A stretch of 64,000 nucleotides of DNA from Solirubrobacteraceae bacterium (GCA_023230855.1 JALNWQ010000008.1:124001-188000); one strand, 5' to 3'. Numbered from the stretch's first letter, positions 39,500 to 46,945 are shown. The notes: generated by a model from the letters alone, not told the origin. A program made the numbers and translations.

Positions 39500-40495
39500 A
39501 TGCACAACCGACGGATCGCCGCGATCGCGGCGCGGCAGCACGGGCTCATCACCGCGGCCCAGCTCACGTGGTGCGGGCTGGGACCACGAGGGATCCGGCA
39601 CCGCGTGGCGCGCGGCCGGCTGACCCGCGTGGCTCGCGGGGTCTACTCGCTCAGCCCCGTGCTCGACGACCGCGGCCGACGGTGCGCGGCGCTCCTGCGG
39701 GTCCGCGCCGCGCCCGATCCGTTCGCGGTGCCGCTCGACGGGCTCTCCCACCACACGACCGTCAACCGCCTGACGACCTTTCGGCCCGGCGTGGCGTGCA
39801 GTCACTGGACCGCCGCCCATGCCCTCGAGCTCGTCCGCTCGCCGCCCGCTCGACCGCACGTCGTGATGCTCGGTGCCGTCGGCCGACGGACGCGTGACGT
39901 GACGGTGCACCGGACGCGGTCGCTCGACGCCGTCGACGTGATCCGCCGTGATCGGCTGCCGGTCACCGGCGCCGCCCGAACGATCATCGACGTCGCGACG
40001 GATGCGAGCCCGGCCGCCGTGCGGCGCCTGATCCGCGAGGCGCTGTACCGCAAGGTGCTCGACCCGCCCCGGTGGCTCGACGCGGTGCGCCGCCATCGCC
40101 ACCACCCCGGCCTGGCCGTGGTGCTCGCCGCGGACCCGCAGATCGCCATCCGTCTGCGCGGCGACGGGCCGACCGGTGGGGACCTCGCGGTCCTGCTCGC
40201 CGAGCTGCCGCTGCCGCCGGCGGTCCCGCAGTTCCCCGTGACCGTCGCCGACGGCACGACGTACCGCATCGATCACGCGTACCCGGACGTGCTCCTGGCC
40301 GTCGAGGGTGACGGGGACGACGGGCACGGGACGTACGTGGCGGTCGCCGACGACGGGGAGCGCACGTTGCACCTCGCCGCCGAGGGCTGGCTCGTCGTCC
40401 GCGCCCCGTCCCACCGCATCACCTACGACCGTGACGCGCTGGGTCGTGAGATCGTCGCCGCCCACGCCGCGCGCACGCGACACCTCGTGGGGTGA
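39500..40495 (+). CDS. AbiEi-like winged-helix protein with a DUF559/Vsr-like C-terminal domain
   Basis: 331 residues. The N-terminus 'AIAARQHGLITAAQLTWCGLGPRGIRHRVARGRLTRVARGVYSL' is the winged helix of type IV antitoxin AbiEi family proteins. The C-terminal part contains 'TYRIDHAYPDVLLAVEGDGDD' and 'RTLHLAAEGWLVVRAPSHRI', the pattern of the DUF559/very-short-patch-repair endonuclease-like fold (D...E-x-D core). In actinobacteria such fusions are common orphans; whether they are antitoxins, nucleases or regulators is not settled. No AbiEii nucleotidyltransferase partner is adjacent. R1 repeats lie immediately on both sides. Confidence 0.8.
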   Translation: MHNRRIAAIAARQHGLITAAQLTWCGLGPRGIRHRVARGRLTRVARGVYSLSPVLDDRGRRCAALLRVRAAPDPFAVPLDGLSHHTTVNRLTTFRPGVACSHWTAAHALELVRSPPARPHVVMLGAVGRRTRDVTVHRTRSLDAVDVIRRDRLPVTGAARTIIDVATDASPAAVRRLIREALYRKVLDPPRWLDAVRRHRHHPGLAVVLAADPQIAIRLRGDGPTGGDLAVLLAELPLPPAVPQFPVTVADGTTYRIDHAYPDVLLAVEGDGDDGHGTYVAVADDGERTLHLAAEGWLVVRAPSHRITYDRDALGREIVAAHAARTRHLVG

Positions 40496-40542
40496 GTCGC
40501 CGCCCGGTCGCTTCCGATCCCCGGATGGCCACGAGCGGTCTC

Positions 40543-40592
40543 GGAGGTGGAGTGACAACAGGACCACCCGCGTCCTCAACCCCATCCACCCC
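40543..40592. repeat. R1 hairpin repeat, copy 8 (variant arms)
   Basis: Variant with outer arms GGAGGTGGA / TCCACCCC and inner stem AGGAC/GTCCT around CACCCGC. Confidence 0.8.
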
Positions 40593-40616
40593 ACCGACCG
40601 ACGGCCGCCCCGACCC

Positions 40617-40665
40617 GGGGTGGAGCGAGAACAGGACCACCCGCGTCCTCAACCCCATCCACCCC
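40617..40665. repeat. R1 hairpin repeat, copy 9 (variant arms)
   Basis: Outer arms GGGGTGGA and TCCACCCC pair perfectly; inner stem AGGAC/GTCCT. It shares with copy 8 an identical run through ACAGGACCACCCGCGTCC and is 74 bp away. Both lie between the convergent ends of the AbiEi-like and RNA ligase genes. Confidence 0.85.
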
Positions 40666-40700
40666 ACCGACCGACGACCGCCCCGCCGTCCCCCAGTCCC

Positions 40701-41411
40701 TCAGTCCCGGTCCCGCTCCTGGTCCGCGTCGGCGTCCTCCGTCGGCACCACGACGTTCTCCTCGCGGCGGGCGAACTGCTCGTCGGTGGGGCGTTGCCAG
40801 CGGTCGTCGACGAGCTTGGCGATGCGGGGGGCGCCGTCGTCGTCGGGGGCGCCGGTGCGGACGACGAGGCCCTCGGCGCGGGCGTCGGCGTAGCGGCTGG
40901 GGCCGAGGAGCTCGAGCAGCCGCTCGGGGGCGCCGAGCGTCCCGACGTACACGGTGGGCGGCACCGGCACCCCGACGCGCTGCGCGATCCGGTCGCGCTC
41001 CGCGGTGTCGAGGAACCGGCCGGCGTCGCGGTCGTACAGGTCGAGCACGACGAGCGGGGACGGGAGCCGGTCGTACGGCACCCCGTGGCGCAGCAGCAGC
41101 CACTCCGCGTAGAGGGCCAGGCGGTCGCCGAGCGCCTCGACGAGGTCGCCGGCGTGCTCCATCGCCCACGCCCGCACGCGGCCCCGCTGACCGGACCGGT
41201 CCATCGTGTCCGCGCCGCCGCGGGTGGCGACGCGCGGCACGCCGTCATCGACCCAGATGACGACGTTGGACCCGTCGAGCTTCTCCTCGACCTGCACGTC
41301 GCGGCGCACCAGGTCACGCCCCGCCGCGTCGGCGACGACGAGGTCGTCCGGGGTGGTGTTGCGCCCGACGACGATGTGCGGGATCCGCGGGTAGGGCGGC
41401 GGGTCAGCCAT
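40701..41411 (-). CDS. RNA ligase family protein (Rnl2-like nucleotidyltransferase)
   Basis: 236 residues. Covalent nucleotidyltransferase motifs are in order: motif I 'EEKLDGSNVVIW' with the expected AMP-accepting Lys44, motif III 'LYAEWLLLRHG' (about 100-110), motif IV 'AEGLVVRTG' (179-187) and motif V 'RIAKLVDDRW' with Lys199. Such enzymes seal breaks in RNA using ATP. The protein is short and consists of the catalytic domain only, plus an acidic tail. It is third in an operon after the AAA ATPase and PIN genes, 11 bp from the latter, so it may repair or modify RNA cut by the PIN nuclease. A DNA ligase or capping role is less likely from motif I. Confidence 0.82.
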   Translation of the reverse strand: MADPPPYPRIPHIVVGRNTTPDDLVVADAAGRDLVRRDVQVEEKLDGSNVVIWVDDGVPRVATRGGADTMDRSGQRGRVRAWAMEHAGDLVEALGDRLALYAEWLLLRHGVPYDRLPSPLVVLDLYDRDAGRFLDTAERDRIAQRVGVPVPPTVYVGTLGAPERLLELLGPSRYADARAEGLVVRTGAPDDDGAPRIAKLVDDRWQRPTDEQFARREENVVVPTEDADADQERDRD

Positions 41412-41422
41412 CGGTCCTCTCC

Positions 41423-41893
41423 TCACGCATACGCCCGCAGTCCTTCGTCGAGGGTCCAGATCCGCACGTCGACGCCGGCGACGCGCTCGGCGTACGCCTC
41501 GGCCTCGGCGAGGATCGACACGTCACCGGTGCCGACGCCCTGCATCGCCATGTCGATGAGCGGGGGACAACCGCGCGCGCCGTCGCACAGGCGGGTCAGC
41601 AGCTCGGCGTCCCAGCGGGCGCCGTGCATCACCCACGGGGCCTCGCCGACCGCGGTCGCCCGGATGATCCGACTCAACCGGTCGGCGTGGTGGCGTCGTT
41701 GACCGCCGTCGTGGAGCTGGGCGATGTGGTTGCCGGTCTCGATCACCGCGGCGGTCGGGAGCACCAGGCCCTGACGGTCCTTCACCCGCTGACGCAGCTC
41801 GTCGGTGATCGCCTCGTGCTGTTGGCTCTTGCCGGGGACGGCGAGCACCTCGAGCAGCACCGACGTGTCGATGAAGACGACGGTGCGGGTCAC
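41423..41893 (-). CDS. PIN-domain nuclease in an ATPase-PIN-ligase cassette
   Basis: 156 residues. The four acidic residues of a PIN active site are visible: Asp9 in 'VVFIDTSVLLEVL', Glu52 in 'AVIETGNHIA', Asp124 in 'GVGTGDVSILAE' and Asp149 in 'VRIWTLDEGLRAY'. A PIN fold would cut RNA (less often DNA) with Mg2+ or Mn2+. It has no antitoxin-like gene beside it; instead its GTG overlaps the stop of an AAA ATPase gene by 4 bp (GTGA). The pairing suggests the ATPase controls or activates the nuclease, as in several two-gene phage defence systems. That function is inferred. Confidence 0.85.
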   Translation of the reverse strand: MTRTVVFIDTSVLLEVLAVPGKSQQHEAITDELRQRVKDRQGLVLPTAAVIETGNHIAQLHDGGQRRHHADRLSRIIRATAVGEAPWVMHGARWDAELLTRLCDGARGCPPLIDMAMQGVGTGDVSILAEAEAYAERVAGVDVRIWTLDEGLRAYA

Positions 41894-43197
41894 AGCCGGC
41901 CCAGCAGGTCGTCGATCGCGCGCAGGCGCCGGTCGTCGTCGACGTCACCGTCGAGCCGTCGCTCGGTGACGGCCTCGCCGAGCGCCCCGGCGGCGAGCGC
42001 GTCGGGGTAGCGCGGCAGGTCGACGAGGCGCACGAGCTCGGTGGTGGCGGTCACCGGGTCGCGTCGGCACACGATGACGCCCTCGTGGTCGTCGGACCGC
42101 AGCGCGGTGAGCATCGCCGGGCTGTGGGTGGTGGCGAGGGTGCGGATGCGTCGGCGGGCGGACTCCTCGCGGATGAGCTCCACGACCCGCGCGGCCTGCG
42201 ACGGGTGCAGGCCGTTCTCGATCTCCTCGATGACGAGCTGGGTGCTGGGCCCGTCGACGTCCTCGTCCAGGGCGGGCGCCTCGAGCAGCGCGGCGGCGAA
42301 CGCGAGGAACCGCAGCATCCCGTCGCTCATGACCCGGGCGGGGAACGGCACGTCCCGGTCCCCGAACCGCTCGCGGATGGCGAGCATGACGTCGTCGAGC
42401 GCGGACGCCTCGACGTCGATCCCGACGACGTTCTGCTCGGGGAGCGCCCGGACGAGCTCGCGCAGCCGGGCCCAGCGGGCCTCGTCGTCCTGCAGGCCAC
42501 CGATGACGGCGGAGATGTTGTCGGCCTGGCGGCGCAGGTTGACGTCGCGCCGCGGCACGTACTGGCGCATGAGCGCCGGGACCGGGTCCAGCACGAACAC
42601 CGCGCGGAGCACGTCGATGACGGTGAGCGCGGCGGCGTGGACCTCCTGGGCGGCGGGCGTGGTGGCGGGCACCCGCACCGGGACCTGGGCGGTGAGCAGG
42701 CGGTCGGACCGGAACGACGCGGTGGCGGTGGGGGTCGGTGCGCCGTCGTGGTGACGGCCGGTGATGTCGACGAGCCCGGGCTGCGGGTCGTCGGCGACGA
42801 GGAGCGTCGTCTCCACGCCGTCCGCGTCACGGCGGCGGAGCTCCTCGCGGACGATCTGGACGTCGGGCTCGACGCGCACCTCGACGTCGAGCAGCAGGCG
42901 ACGGTCACCGTCGACGATGGTGCACCCGAGCGCGAACGTCGATTCACCGTACGGCGCGCACCCGAGGACCCCGCCGCGCACCCCGACCCCCTCGCGCCGG
43001 TTGCCGTCGATCGCCTCGCGGACGTCCTCCCCCTCCGCCAGGCGCGCGAGGACGTGGAGCCCGTCGAGGACGTTGGACTTGCCGCTGCCGTTGCGTCCGA
43101 TGACGAGGGTCAGATCGCGCAGCGGCAGCGACGCGTCGCGCAGCGACTTGAACCGCGTGAGCCGCAGCTCCTGAAGGTGGGGCGACGCGTCGGCCAT
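41890..43197 (-). CDS. AAA ATPase of the OLD/RecF-like (AAA_21) class
   Basis: 435 residues. N-terminal 'LQELRLTRFKSLRDASLPLRDLTLVIGRNGSGKSNVLDGL' has the Walker A at 34-41; near residues 290-345 lie 'RVMSDGMLRFLAFAAALLEA' (signature-like), 'TQLVIEEIENGLHPSQAARVVELI' (Walker B) and 'IRTLATTHSPAMLTAL' (H-loop). This is the SMC/ABC-like ATPase type used in OLD, Septu, Gabija, PARIS and similar anti-phage systems. No Toprim domain is seen at the C-terminus; the effector is probably the PIN protein of the next gene. The start at 43197 lacks a -10 box; the 650 bp upstream is filled with R1 repeats. Confidence 0.88.
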   Translation of the reverse strand: MADASPHLQELRLTRFKSLRDASLPLRDLTLVIGRNGSGKSNVLDGLHVLARLAEGEDVREAIDGNRREGVGVRGGVLGCAPYGESTFALGCTIVDGDRRLLLDVEVRVEPDVQIVREELRRRDADGVETTLLVADDPQPGLVDITGRHHDGAPTPTATASFRSDRLLTAQVPVRVPATTPAAQEVHAAALTVIDVLRAVFVLDPVPALMRQYVPRRDVNLRRQADNISAVIGGLQDDEARWARLRELVRALPEQNVVGIDVEASALDDVMLAIRERFGDRDVPFPARVMSDGMLRFLAFAAALLEAPALDEDVDGPSTQLVIEEIENGLHPSQAARVVELIREESARRRIRTLATTHSPAMLTALRSDDHEGVIVCRRDPVTATTELVRLVDLPRYPDALAAGALGEAVTERRLDGDVDDDRRLRAIDDLLGRL

Positions 43198-43330
43198 CGG
43201 TGATGATGATGACGGGCGGGGCGGTCGGTTGGTGGGTCGGCGGCGGGGGCGCCTGGCGGGGGTGGGGCGGACGGCGACGGCGCGGCGGGCGGCGATGGCA
43301 CGGCGGGCGGCGATGGCGGCGCGGAGCGGC

Positions 43331-43454
43331 GGGGTGGACCGACGACACGACCACCCGCGTCCTCAACCCCGTCCACCCCCACCACCGGCCGGCCGACCCG
43401 ACAGGGGGTGGACCGACGACACGACCACCCGCGTCCTCAACCCCGTCCACCCCC
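43331..43454. repeat. R1 hairpin repeats, copies 10 and 11 (identical pair)
   Basis: Two identical copies of at least 50 bp, starting at 43331 and 43405 (74-bp period). Outer arms GGGGTGGAC and GTCCACCCC are perfectly complementary; core CCACCCGCGTCCTCAACCCC. They start 134 bp upstream of the ATPase gene. Confidence 0.88.
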
Positions 43455-43490
43455 ACCCATCCGAGCGGCCGCCCCGCCCCGCCAGGCCGA

Positions 43491-43537
43491 GGTGGCGACG
43501 GAGCGGGACCCCATACGTCCTCGACCGCAGCCACCCC
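43491..43537. repeat. R1 hairpin repeat, copy 12
   Basis: Arms GGTGGCGACGG and CCGCAGCCACC with core GGGACCCCATACGTCC. Confidence 0.82.
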
Positions 43538-43550
43538 GGTACGGCATCCC

Positions 43551-43596
43551 GACCGGCGGCGATTCGAGACGCAGGACGTCCTCGACCGCCGCCACC
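43551..43596. repeat. R1 hairpin repeat, copy 13
   Basis: Arms CCGGCGGCGA and CCGCCGCCACC, with core CAGGACGTCC; the loop has been lost, as in copies 6 and 7. Confidence 0.75.
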
Positions 43597-43610
43597 GACG
43601 CCGGCCACCC

Positions 43611-43783
43611 GGGGTGGCGGCGGAACGGGACGCTCTACGTCCTCAACCGCCGCCACCTCGGCGGCGGTCCCCGGGGTGGCGGCGGAACGGGACGCTCTAC
43701 GTCCTCAACCGCCGCCACCTCGGCGGCGGTCCCCGGGGTGGCGACGGAACGGGACCCCACACGTCCTCGACCGCCGCCACCCC
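43611..43783. repeat. R1 tandem array, copies 14-16, 62-bp period
   Basis: Three copies start at 43611, 43673 and 43735, exactly 62 bp apart. The first two are identical including the spacer GGCGGCGGTCCCC. Arms GGTGGCGGCGG and CCGCCGCCACC pair perfectly and the inner GGACG/CGTCC stem encloses CTCTA (CCACA-like in the third). The rest of the 651-bp gap (43198-43330) is G/C-rich low-complexity DNA with no gene. Confidence 0.9.
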
Positions 43784-43835
43784 ACCGTCGACGGCGGCTC
43801 CGGCCCTCCGACCGCCGCGTCGCGCGTCCCCGTCG

Positions 43836-43841
43836 TAGGCT
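43836..43841 (+). promoter_or_regulatory. -10 box (TAGGCT) of the Nudix gene
   Basis: TAGGCT, 7 bases before the ATG at 43849; leaderless spacing. Confidence 0.5.
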
Positions 43842-43848
43842 GCGCCCC

Positions 43849-44349
43849 ATGGCGAGCCCGCAGAACGATCCGCACCCGGACGCGACCGACGCGCCGGACG
43901 CCACGGACGCGCCGCCCGCCACGGACGAGCCGGGCGGGCCGGGCGGGCCGGGGGCACCCGCGGACGAGGTCCATGCCGCCGGTGGGGTGATCGTCCGGGA
44001 CGGGCTGGTGGCGGTGGTGCACCGGCCGTACCGCGAGGACTGGTCGTTGCCGAAGGGCAAGCTCGATCCGGGCGAGACGTTCGAGCAGGCCGCGGTGCGC
44101 GAGACGTTGGAGGAGACGGGACTGCGGGTGGAGCTGGGACCCGAGCTCCCCGAGGTCCGCTACCGCGACCACCACGACCGTCCGAAGCTCGTGCGGTACT
44201 GGCTGCTGCGCCTGACCGGCGGTGCGTTCGTCGCCAACGACGAGGTCGACGAGCTGCGCTGGCTCGCCCCCGACGACGCCAAGGCGCTCCTGACCTACCC
44301 CGCCGACCGCCGCCTGGTCGACCAGGCGATCGCGATCGCCGCGGACTGA
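43849..44349 (+). CDS. Nudix hydrolase
   Basis: 166 residues. The Nudix box is canonical: 'GKLDPGETFEQAAVRETLEETGLRV' corresponds to G-x5-E-x7-R-E-x2-E-E-x-G. The preceding 'AAGGVIVRDGLVAVVHRPYREDWSLPKGK' is typical of MutT/Ap4A-hydrolase-like members, which cleave nucleoside diphosphates linked to another group; the substrate cannot be fixed. The first 40 residues are a Pro/Ala/Asp-rich, disordered extension. R1 repeats lie on both sides. Confidence 0.92.
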   Translation: MASPQNDPHPDATDAPDATDAPPATDEPGGPGGPGAPADEVHAAGGVIVRDGLVAVVHRPYREDWSLPKGKLDPGETFEQAAVRETLEETGLRVELGPELPEVRYRDHHDRPKLVRYWLLRLTGGAFVANDEVDELRWLAPDDAKALLTYPADRRLVDQAIAIAAD

Positions 44350-44410
44350 CCCGACCCCGACCGGCCGCGCCGTCACGCCGCGTGGCCATCCGGCCCGCGG
44401 CCCCGCCCCC

Positions 44411-44460
44411 GGAGTGGCGGCAGAACCGGACCCCCCACGTCCCCAACCGCCACCACCCCC
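44411..44460. repeat. R1 hairpin repeat, copy 17
   Basis: Arms AGTGGCGGCAG and AACCGCCACC with core CCGGACCCCCCACGTCCCC; the only copy between the Nudix gene and the coiled-coil gene. Confidence 0.82.
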
Positions 44461-44547
44461 GCCCCCACCGACCGGTCGTTGCACGTCGGCGCCGAGTCGG
44501 CACGCATCGGTCTTGTTCCGTCACGCGTCGTGCGGGACCATGGGACC

Positions 44548-44940
44548 ATGCGTGACGCCGAGCGGATCGAGCGACGGATCGCGGACATCCTCGAGGAGCT
44601 GCGGATCCTGCGCGCCGACGACATCGCAGCGAGCGAGCAGCGCGCCGCCCATCTCGACCGACAGTACGAAGAGCTCCGCGCGATGCGCGAGGAGCAACAG
44701 GCCGCACGTGACCAGGACCGCGACGCCTTTCGCGACGAGATGCGCGCGTTGCGCCAGACCAGCGACCTGCACCTGGAGGAGCTCCGCCGGCAGAACGTGC
44801 GGCTCGACGCCCAGGCGGTCGAATCCCAGAAGCAGACCGCTGCGCTGACGAAGCAGACCGACGTGCTGCAGCGGCAGTCCGATGCCCTGCAGATGCAGAC
44901 CGCCGCGCTGCGGGTCCTCCTCGAGCGCGACGCCGCCTGA
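44548..44940 (+). CDS. Small coiled-coil protein
   Basis: 130 residues, almost all charged helix. A heptad pattern runs from about residue 5 to 125, including a Gln/Lys/Thr-rich stretch in which 'QKQTAALTKQTDVLQRQSDALQMQTAALRVLL' repeats with a 7-residue spacing. No signal or membrane segment. I do not recognise the family; it probably forms a rod-like oligomer. The ATG at 44548 is chosen because an upstream TTG adds non-helical residues. A second, in-phase CCATG lies just before it, so the start is not certain. Confidence 0.72.
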   Translation: MRDAERIERRIADILEELRILRADDIAASEQRAAHLDRQYEELRAMREEQQAARDQDRDAFRDEMRALRQTSDLHLEELRRQNVRLDAQAVESQKQTAALTKQTDVLQRQSDALQMQTAALRVLLERDAA

Positions 44941-45098
44941 CCGGCGCGCGTCGGGCGCGGCCCCGAGCCGCGATGGCGTGGTCCTGGTGTCTGCCGAAGC
45001 CGTGGTCCTGTGGTCCGCCGAGGCCGTGGCCGCCGGCTTCCCGCGTGACGGATGAGTCGGGCGGGACCACCCGCCTCCCCGGTCCGGCGCCGCCCCGG

Positions 45099-45128
45099 TG
45101 ATCACCGTCGGACTGATCACCGTCGGAC
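45099..45128. repeat. Perfect 15-bp tandem duplication
   Basis: TGATCACCGTCGGAC occurs twice in a row; the first six bases, TGATCA, are palindromic. It lies in the 339-bp gap 44941-45279, which contains no supported gene. Confidence 0.8.
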
Positions 45129-45144
45129 GTCGCCAGAACGACGA

Positions 45145-45189
45145 ACGGCCCGCCCCGCCGGGGATCTCGTCCCCCGCGGTGCGGGCCGT
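45145..45189. terminator. Long compound hairpin
   Basis: ACGGCCCGC pairs with GCGGGCCGT, and inside it CGCCGGGG pairs with CCCC plus CGCGG across a 7-base loop. It lies between the ends of the coiled-coil gene and the convergent secreted protein gene and may terminate both. Confidence 0.5.
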
Positions 45190-45279
45190 GCGTGGTGCGG
45201 GTCGCCCGACCCTGGGTGGGTGCGGGTCGCCGGGGCGGGCCCCGGGCGATCCTTCAAGCGGGCCCGAGCGAAGGGTGCG

Positions 45280-45888
45280 CTAGCGGATGCGGACCTTGAC
45301 GTTCTTGGTCGTCGTGCGCTTGCTCTTGCCGGACGTGGTCCGGTAGACGAGCTTGACGCGGAGCGTGATGCGCTTGCTCTTGATGCGGCGCAGGTACTTG
45401 CGGCCGGACGCGGTGGACCGCAGGTTGAGCCGCAGCGTCTTGGTGGTGCTGCCCTTGATCGTCTTGCTGCCCTTGATGATCGAGCCCTTGCGTCCCTTGC
45501 GGGTGACCGTCACGGTGTACTTGCCGGGCCGCGCACCCTTGACCGTGATCCGCACGGCCTTCTTGGTGCGGCGCAGCTGCGAGCCGTACTTCTTCTTGCG
45601 GAGCTGCTTGGCGATCGCGTTCGACACCTTCTTGTTGTTCGCCTTGGTCGACGGGAGCTTGGCCGGCGTCGGCTCGGGCGTCGTGGTCGTCGGCGTCGTG
45701 GTCGTCGGCGTCGTCGGGATGATCGGGATGCAGTAGAACGGCGCGGGAAGCTCGACCGACGGTGTGCCGGCTGGGAGGTTGCAGTAGGGGGACTGGGCGG
45801 ATGCCGGTCCGACGAGGAGGGCGGCGCCACCGCCGGCCATGAGGGCCACGGTGGACGCCGCGGCGATCGTGCGCTTCTTGACGGTCAT
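45280..45888 (-). CDS. Secreted protein with a basic Ig-like C-terminal domain
   Basis: 202 residues. A signal peptide (basic 'TVKKRTIAAASTVALMAGGGAALLVGPASA') ends in Ala-x-Ala near residue 31. The mature protein has a short segment with two Cys, a Thr/Pro stalk (about 60-80) and a very basic beta-rich domain ('KKAVRITVKGARPGKYTVTVTRKGRKG', 'ITLRVKLVYRTTSGKSKRTTTKNVKVRIR') similar in style to the C-terminal domain of the large beta-helix protein at 31.5 kb. It may bind anionic wall polymers. GGAG lies about 13 bp before the ATG; a TTG further upstream is less likely. Confidence 0.82.
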   Translation of the reverse strand: MTVKKRTIAAASTVALMAGGGAALLVGPASAQSPYCNLPAGTPSVELPAPFYCIPIIPTTPTTTTPTTTTPEPTPAKLPSTKANNKKVSNAIAKQLRKKKYGSQLRRTKKAVRITVKGARPGKYTVTVTRKGRKGSIIKGSKTIKGSTTKTLRLNLRSTASGRKYLRRIKSKRITLRVKLVYRTTSGKSKRTTTKNVKVRIR

Positions 45889-46065
45889 GAGGCGGGGCAA
45901 CTCCTAGAGTGTGCTCGTGCGGGCGCGAGGGACGCCTGCCTGGGACGGCGTAAGCCTATAGGCGCTCCCCACCGGCTCGGGGAAATTCAGGACGTTCGTC
46001 GGGCGAACCACACGCGACTACGGTGTACACGTCACGCCCGGTGGTGGCGGGCCTCGCTCCCGGAA

Positions 46066-46869
46066 TCAGCCATTCGGGCGACGACCGGCCACCGCGAAGA
46101 ACCCCGAGACGTGACGTCCCGGTCCGCGGCGTCGCCCCGTCGTCCCGGCGGGCTCGACGGTCACGTCAGCGAACCCCGCCCGGCGAACCAGCCGCCGGGT
46201 CGCGGGTGGCGACAGCAACTTGACCCGTCCGTGGTTGTGGCGCCACCCCGTCGCCCGACACACCTGCCGGGCGGCGGGCGCCGGCAGCAGGTGCACGATC
46301 GGGTCCCCGGTGAACGGCTCGGTCCAGCGCCACCGGTTGGCGTGGTACATGAGCAGCCACCCTCCGGGCCGCAGCACGCGCCGGAACGCCCCGAGCGCCG
46401 CGGTCATCGCGTCGCGGGTCGTGAGGTAGAGGAACGCGTTGTTGACGAGCACCACGTCGATCGACCCGTCGGCGACGGGGGCCAGGTCGACCATGTCGCC
46501 CTGGGCGAACCGGATCGCGTCGTCGAGCCCGGCTCCGTGCACGGCACGCGTCGCGACCCCGATGAGGTCTGCCTGCTGGTCGATCCCGACGAGCGAGCGT
46601 GGACCGTGCGTGGTCGCCAGGTAGGTGCCGAGCGCCCCGAACCCGGAGCCCACCTCGAGAACGTCCCGGTCGCGGAGGGTGGTGGGGGTCAGGCGCTCGA
46701 GGTGCCCGACGAGCGCATCGCCCCGCTTGGGCACAAGCGTCGAGTTGATCTGGATGGTGCGCTGGGTCGCGACGGTGTCGCCGCGACCGCGTTCGTCGAA
46801 GTACGCGCGGAGCTGCGCCTGGTACGCCTCGACCGCGGCCTCCCAGTGGTCGGTGGAGACCTCGGGCAT
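46066..46869 (-). CDS. Class I SAM-dependent methyltransferase
   Basis: 267 residues. Motif I 'VLEVGSGFGALGTYLA', motif II 'LVGIDQQADLIGVA', the acidic 'FAQGDMVDLAP' and 'SIDVVLVNNAFLYL' plus 'FRRVLRPGGWLLMYHANRWRW' show the Rossmann-type fold. The substrate is unknown; its position next to the polysaccharide cluster suggests a sugar or lipid carrier. The ATG lies 7 bp after a TACCAT box, and the gene is divergent from the oxidoreductase that opens the cluster. Confidence 0.88.
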   Translation of the reverse strand: MPEVSTDHWEAAVEAYQAQLRAYFDERGRGDTVATQRTIQINSTLVPKRGDALVGHLERLTPTTLRDRDVLEVGSGFGALGTYLATTHGPRSLVGIDQQADLIGVATRAVHGAGLDDAIRFAQGDMVDLAPVADGSIDVVLVNNAFLYLTTRDAMTAALGAFRRVLRPGGWLLMYHANRWRWTEPFTGDPIVHLLPAPAARQVCRATGWRHNHGRVKLLSPPATRRLVRRAGFADVTVEPAGTTGRRRGPGRHVSGFFAVAGRRPNG

Positions 46870-46876
46870 CCCGATG

Positions 46877-46882
46877 ATGGTA
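46877..46882 (-). promoter_or_regulatory. -10 box (TACCAT) of the methyltransferase gene
   Basis: Minus-strand TACCAT, 7 bases before the ATG at 46869. Confidence 0.5.
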
Positions 46883-46932
46883 CTTCGGATGACGGCCCGC
46901 CCCGAGCGGCGTCACCACCGGTGCCGCGACGT

Positions 46933-46938
46933 TAGTGT
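46933..46938 (+). promoter_or_regulatory. -10 box (TAGTGT) of the polysaccharide cluster
   Basis: TAGTGT, 7 bases before the ATG at 46946. It should drive the coupled run of genes to 54.7 kb. Confidence 0.5.
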
Positions 46939-46945
46939 GCGCCGC

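Noticed and set aside
41423..41893. PIN gene as a VapC toxin with its own antitoxin
   Set aside because: No small antitoxin-like frame precedes it; the overlapping upstream gene is a full ATPase, so a toxin-antitoxin pair is not supported.
43331..43783. CRISPR array
   Set aside because: The repeats are about 48 bp long hairpins with variable arms, the spacers between the tandem copies are identical, and no cas gene is present.
40543..44460. R1 hairpins as ordinary transcription terminators
   Set aside because: They occur between convergent, tandem and divergent genes alike, some upstream of promoters, and have no T tract. Some could still act as terminators, but this does not explain the family.
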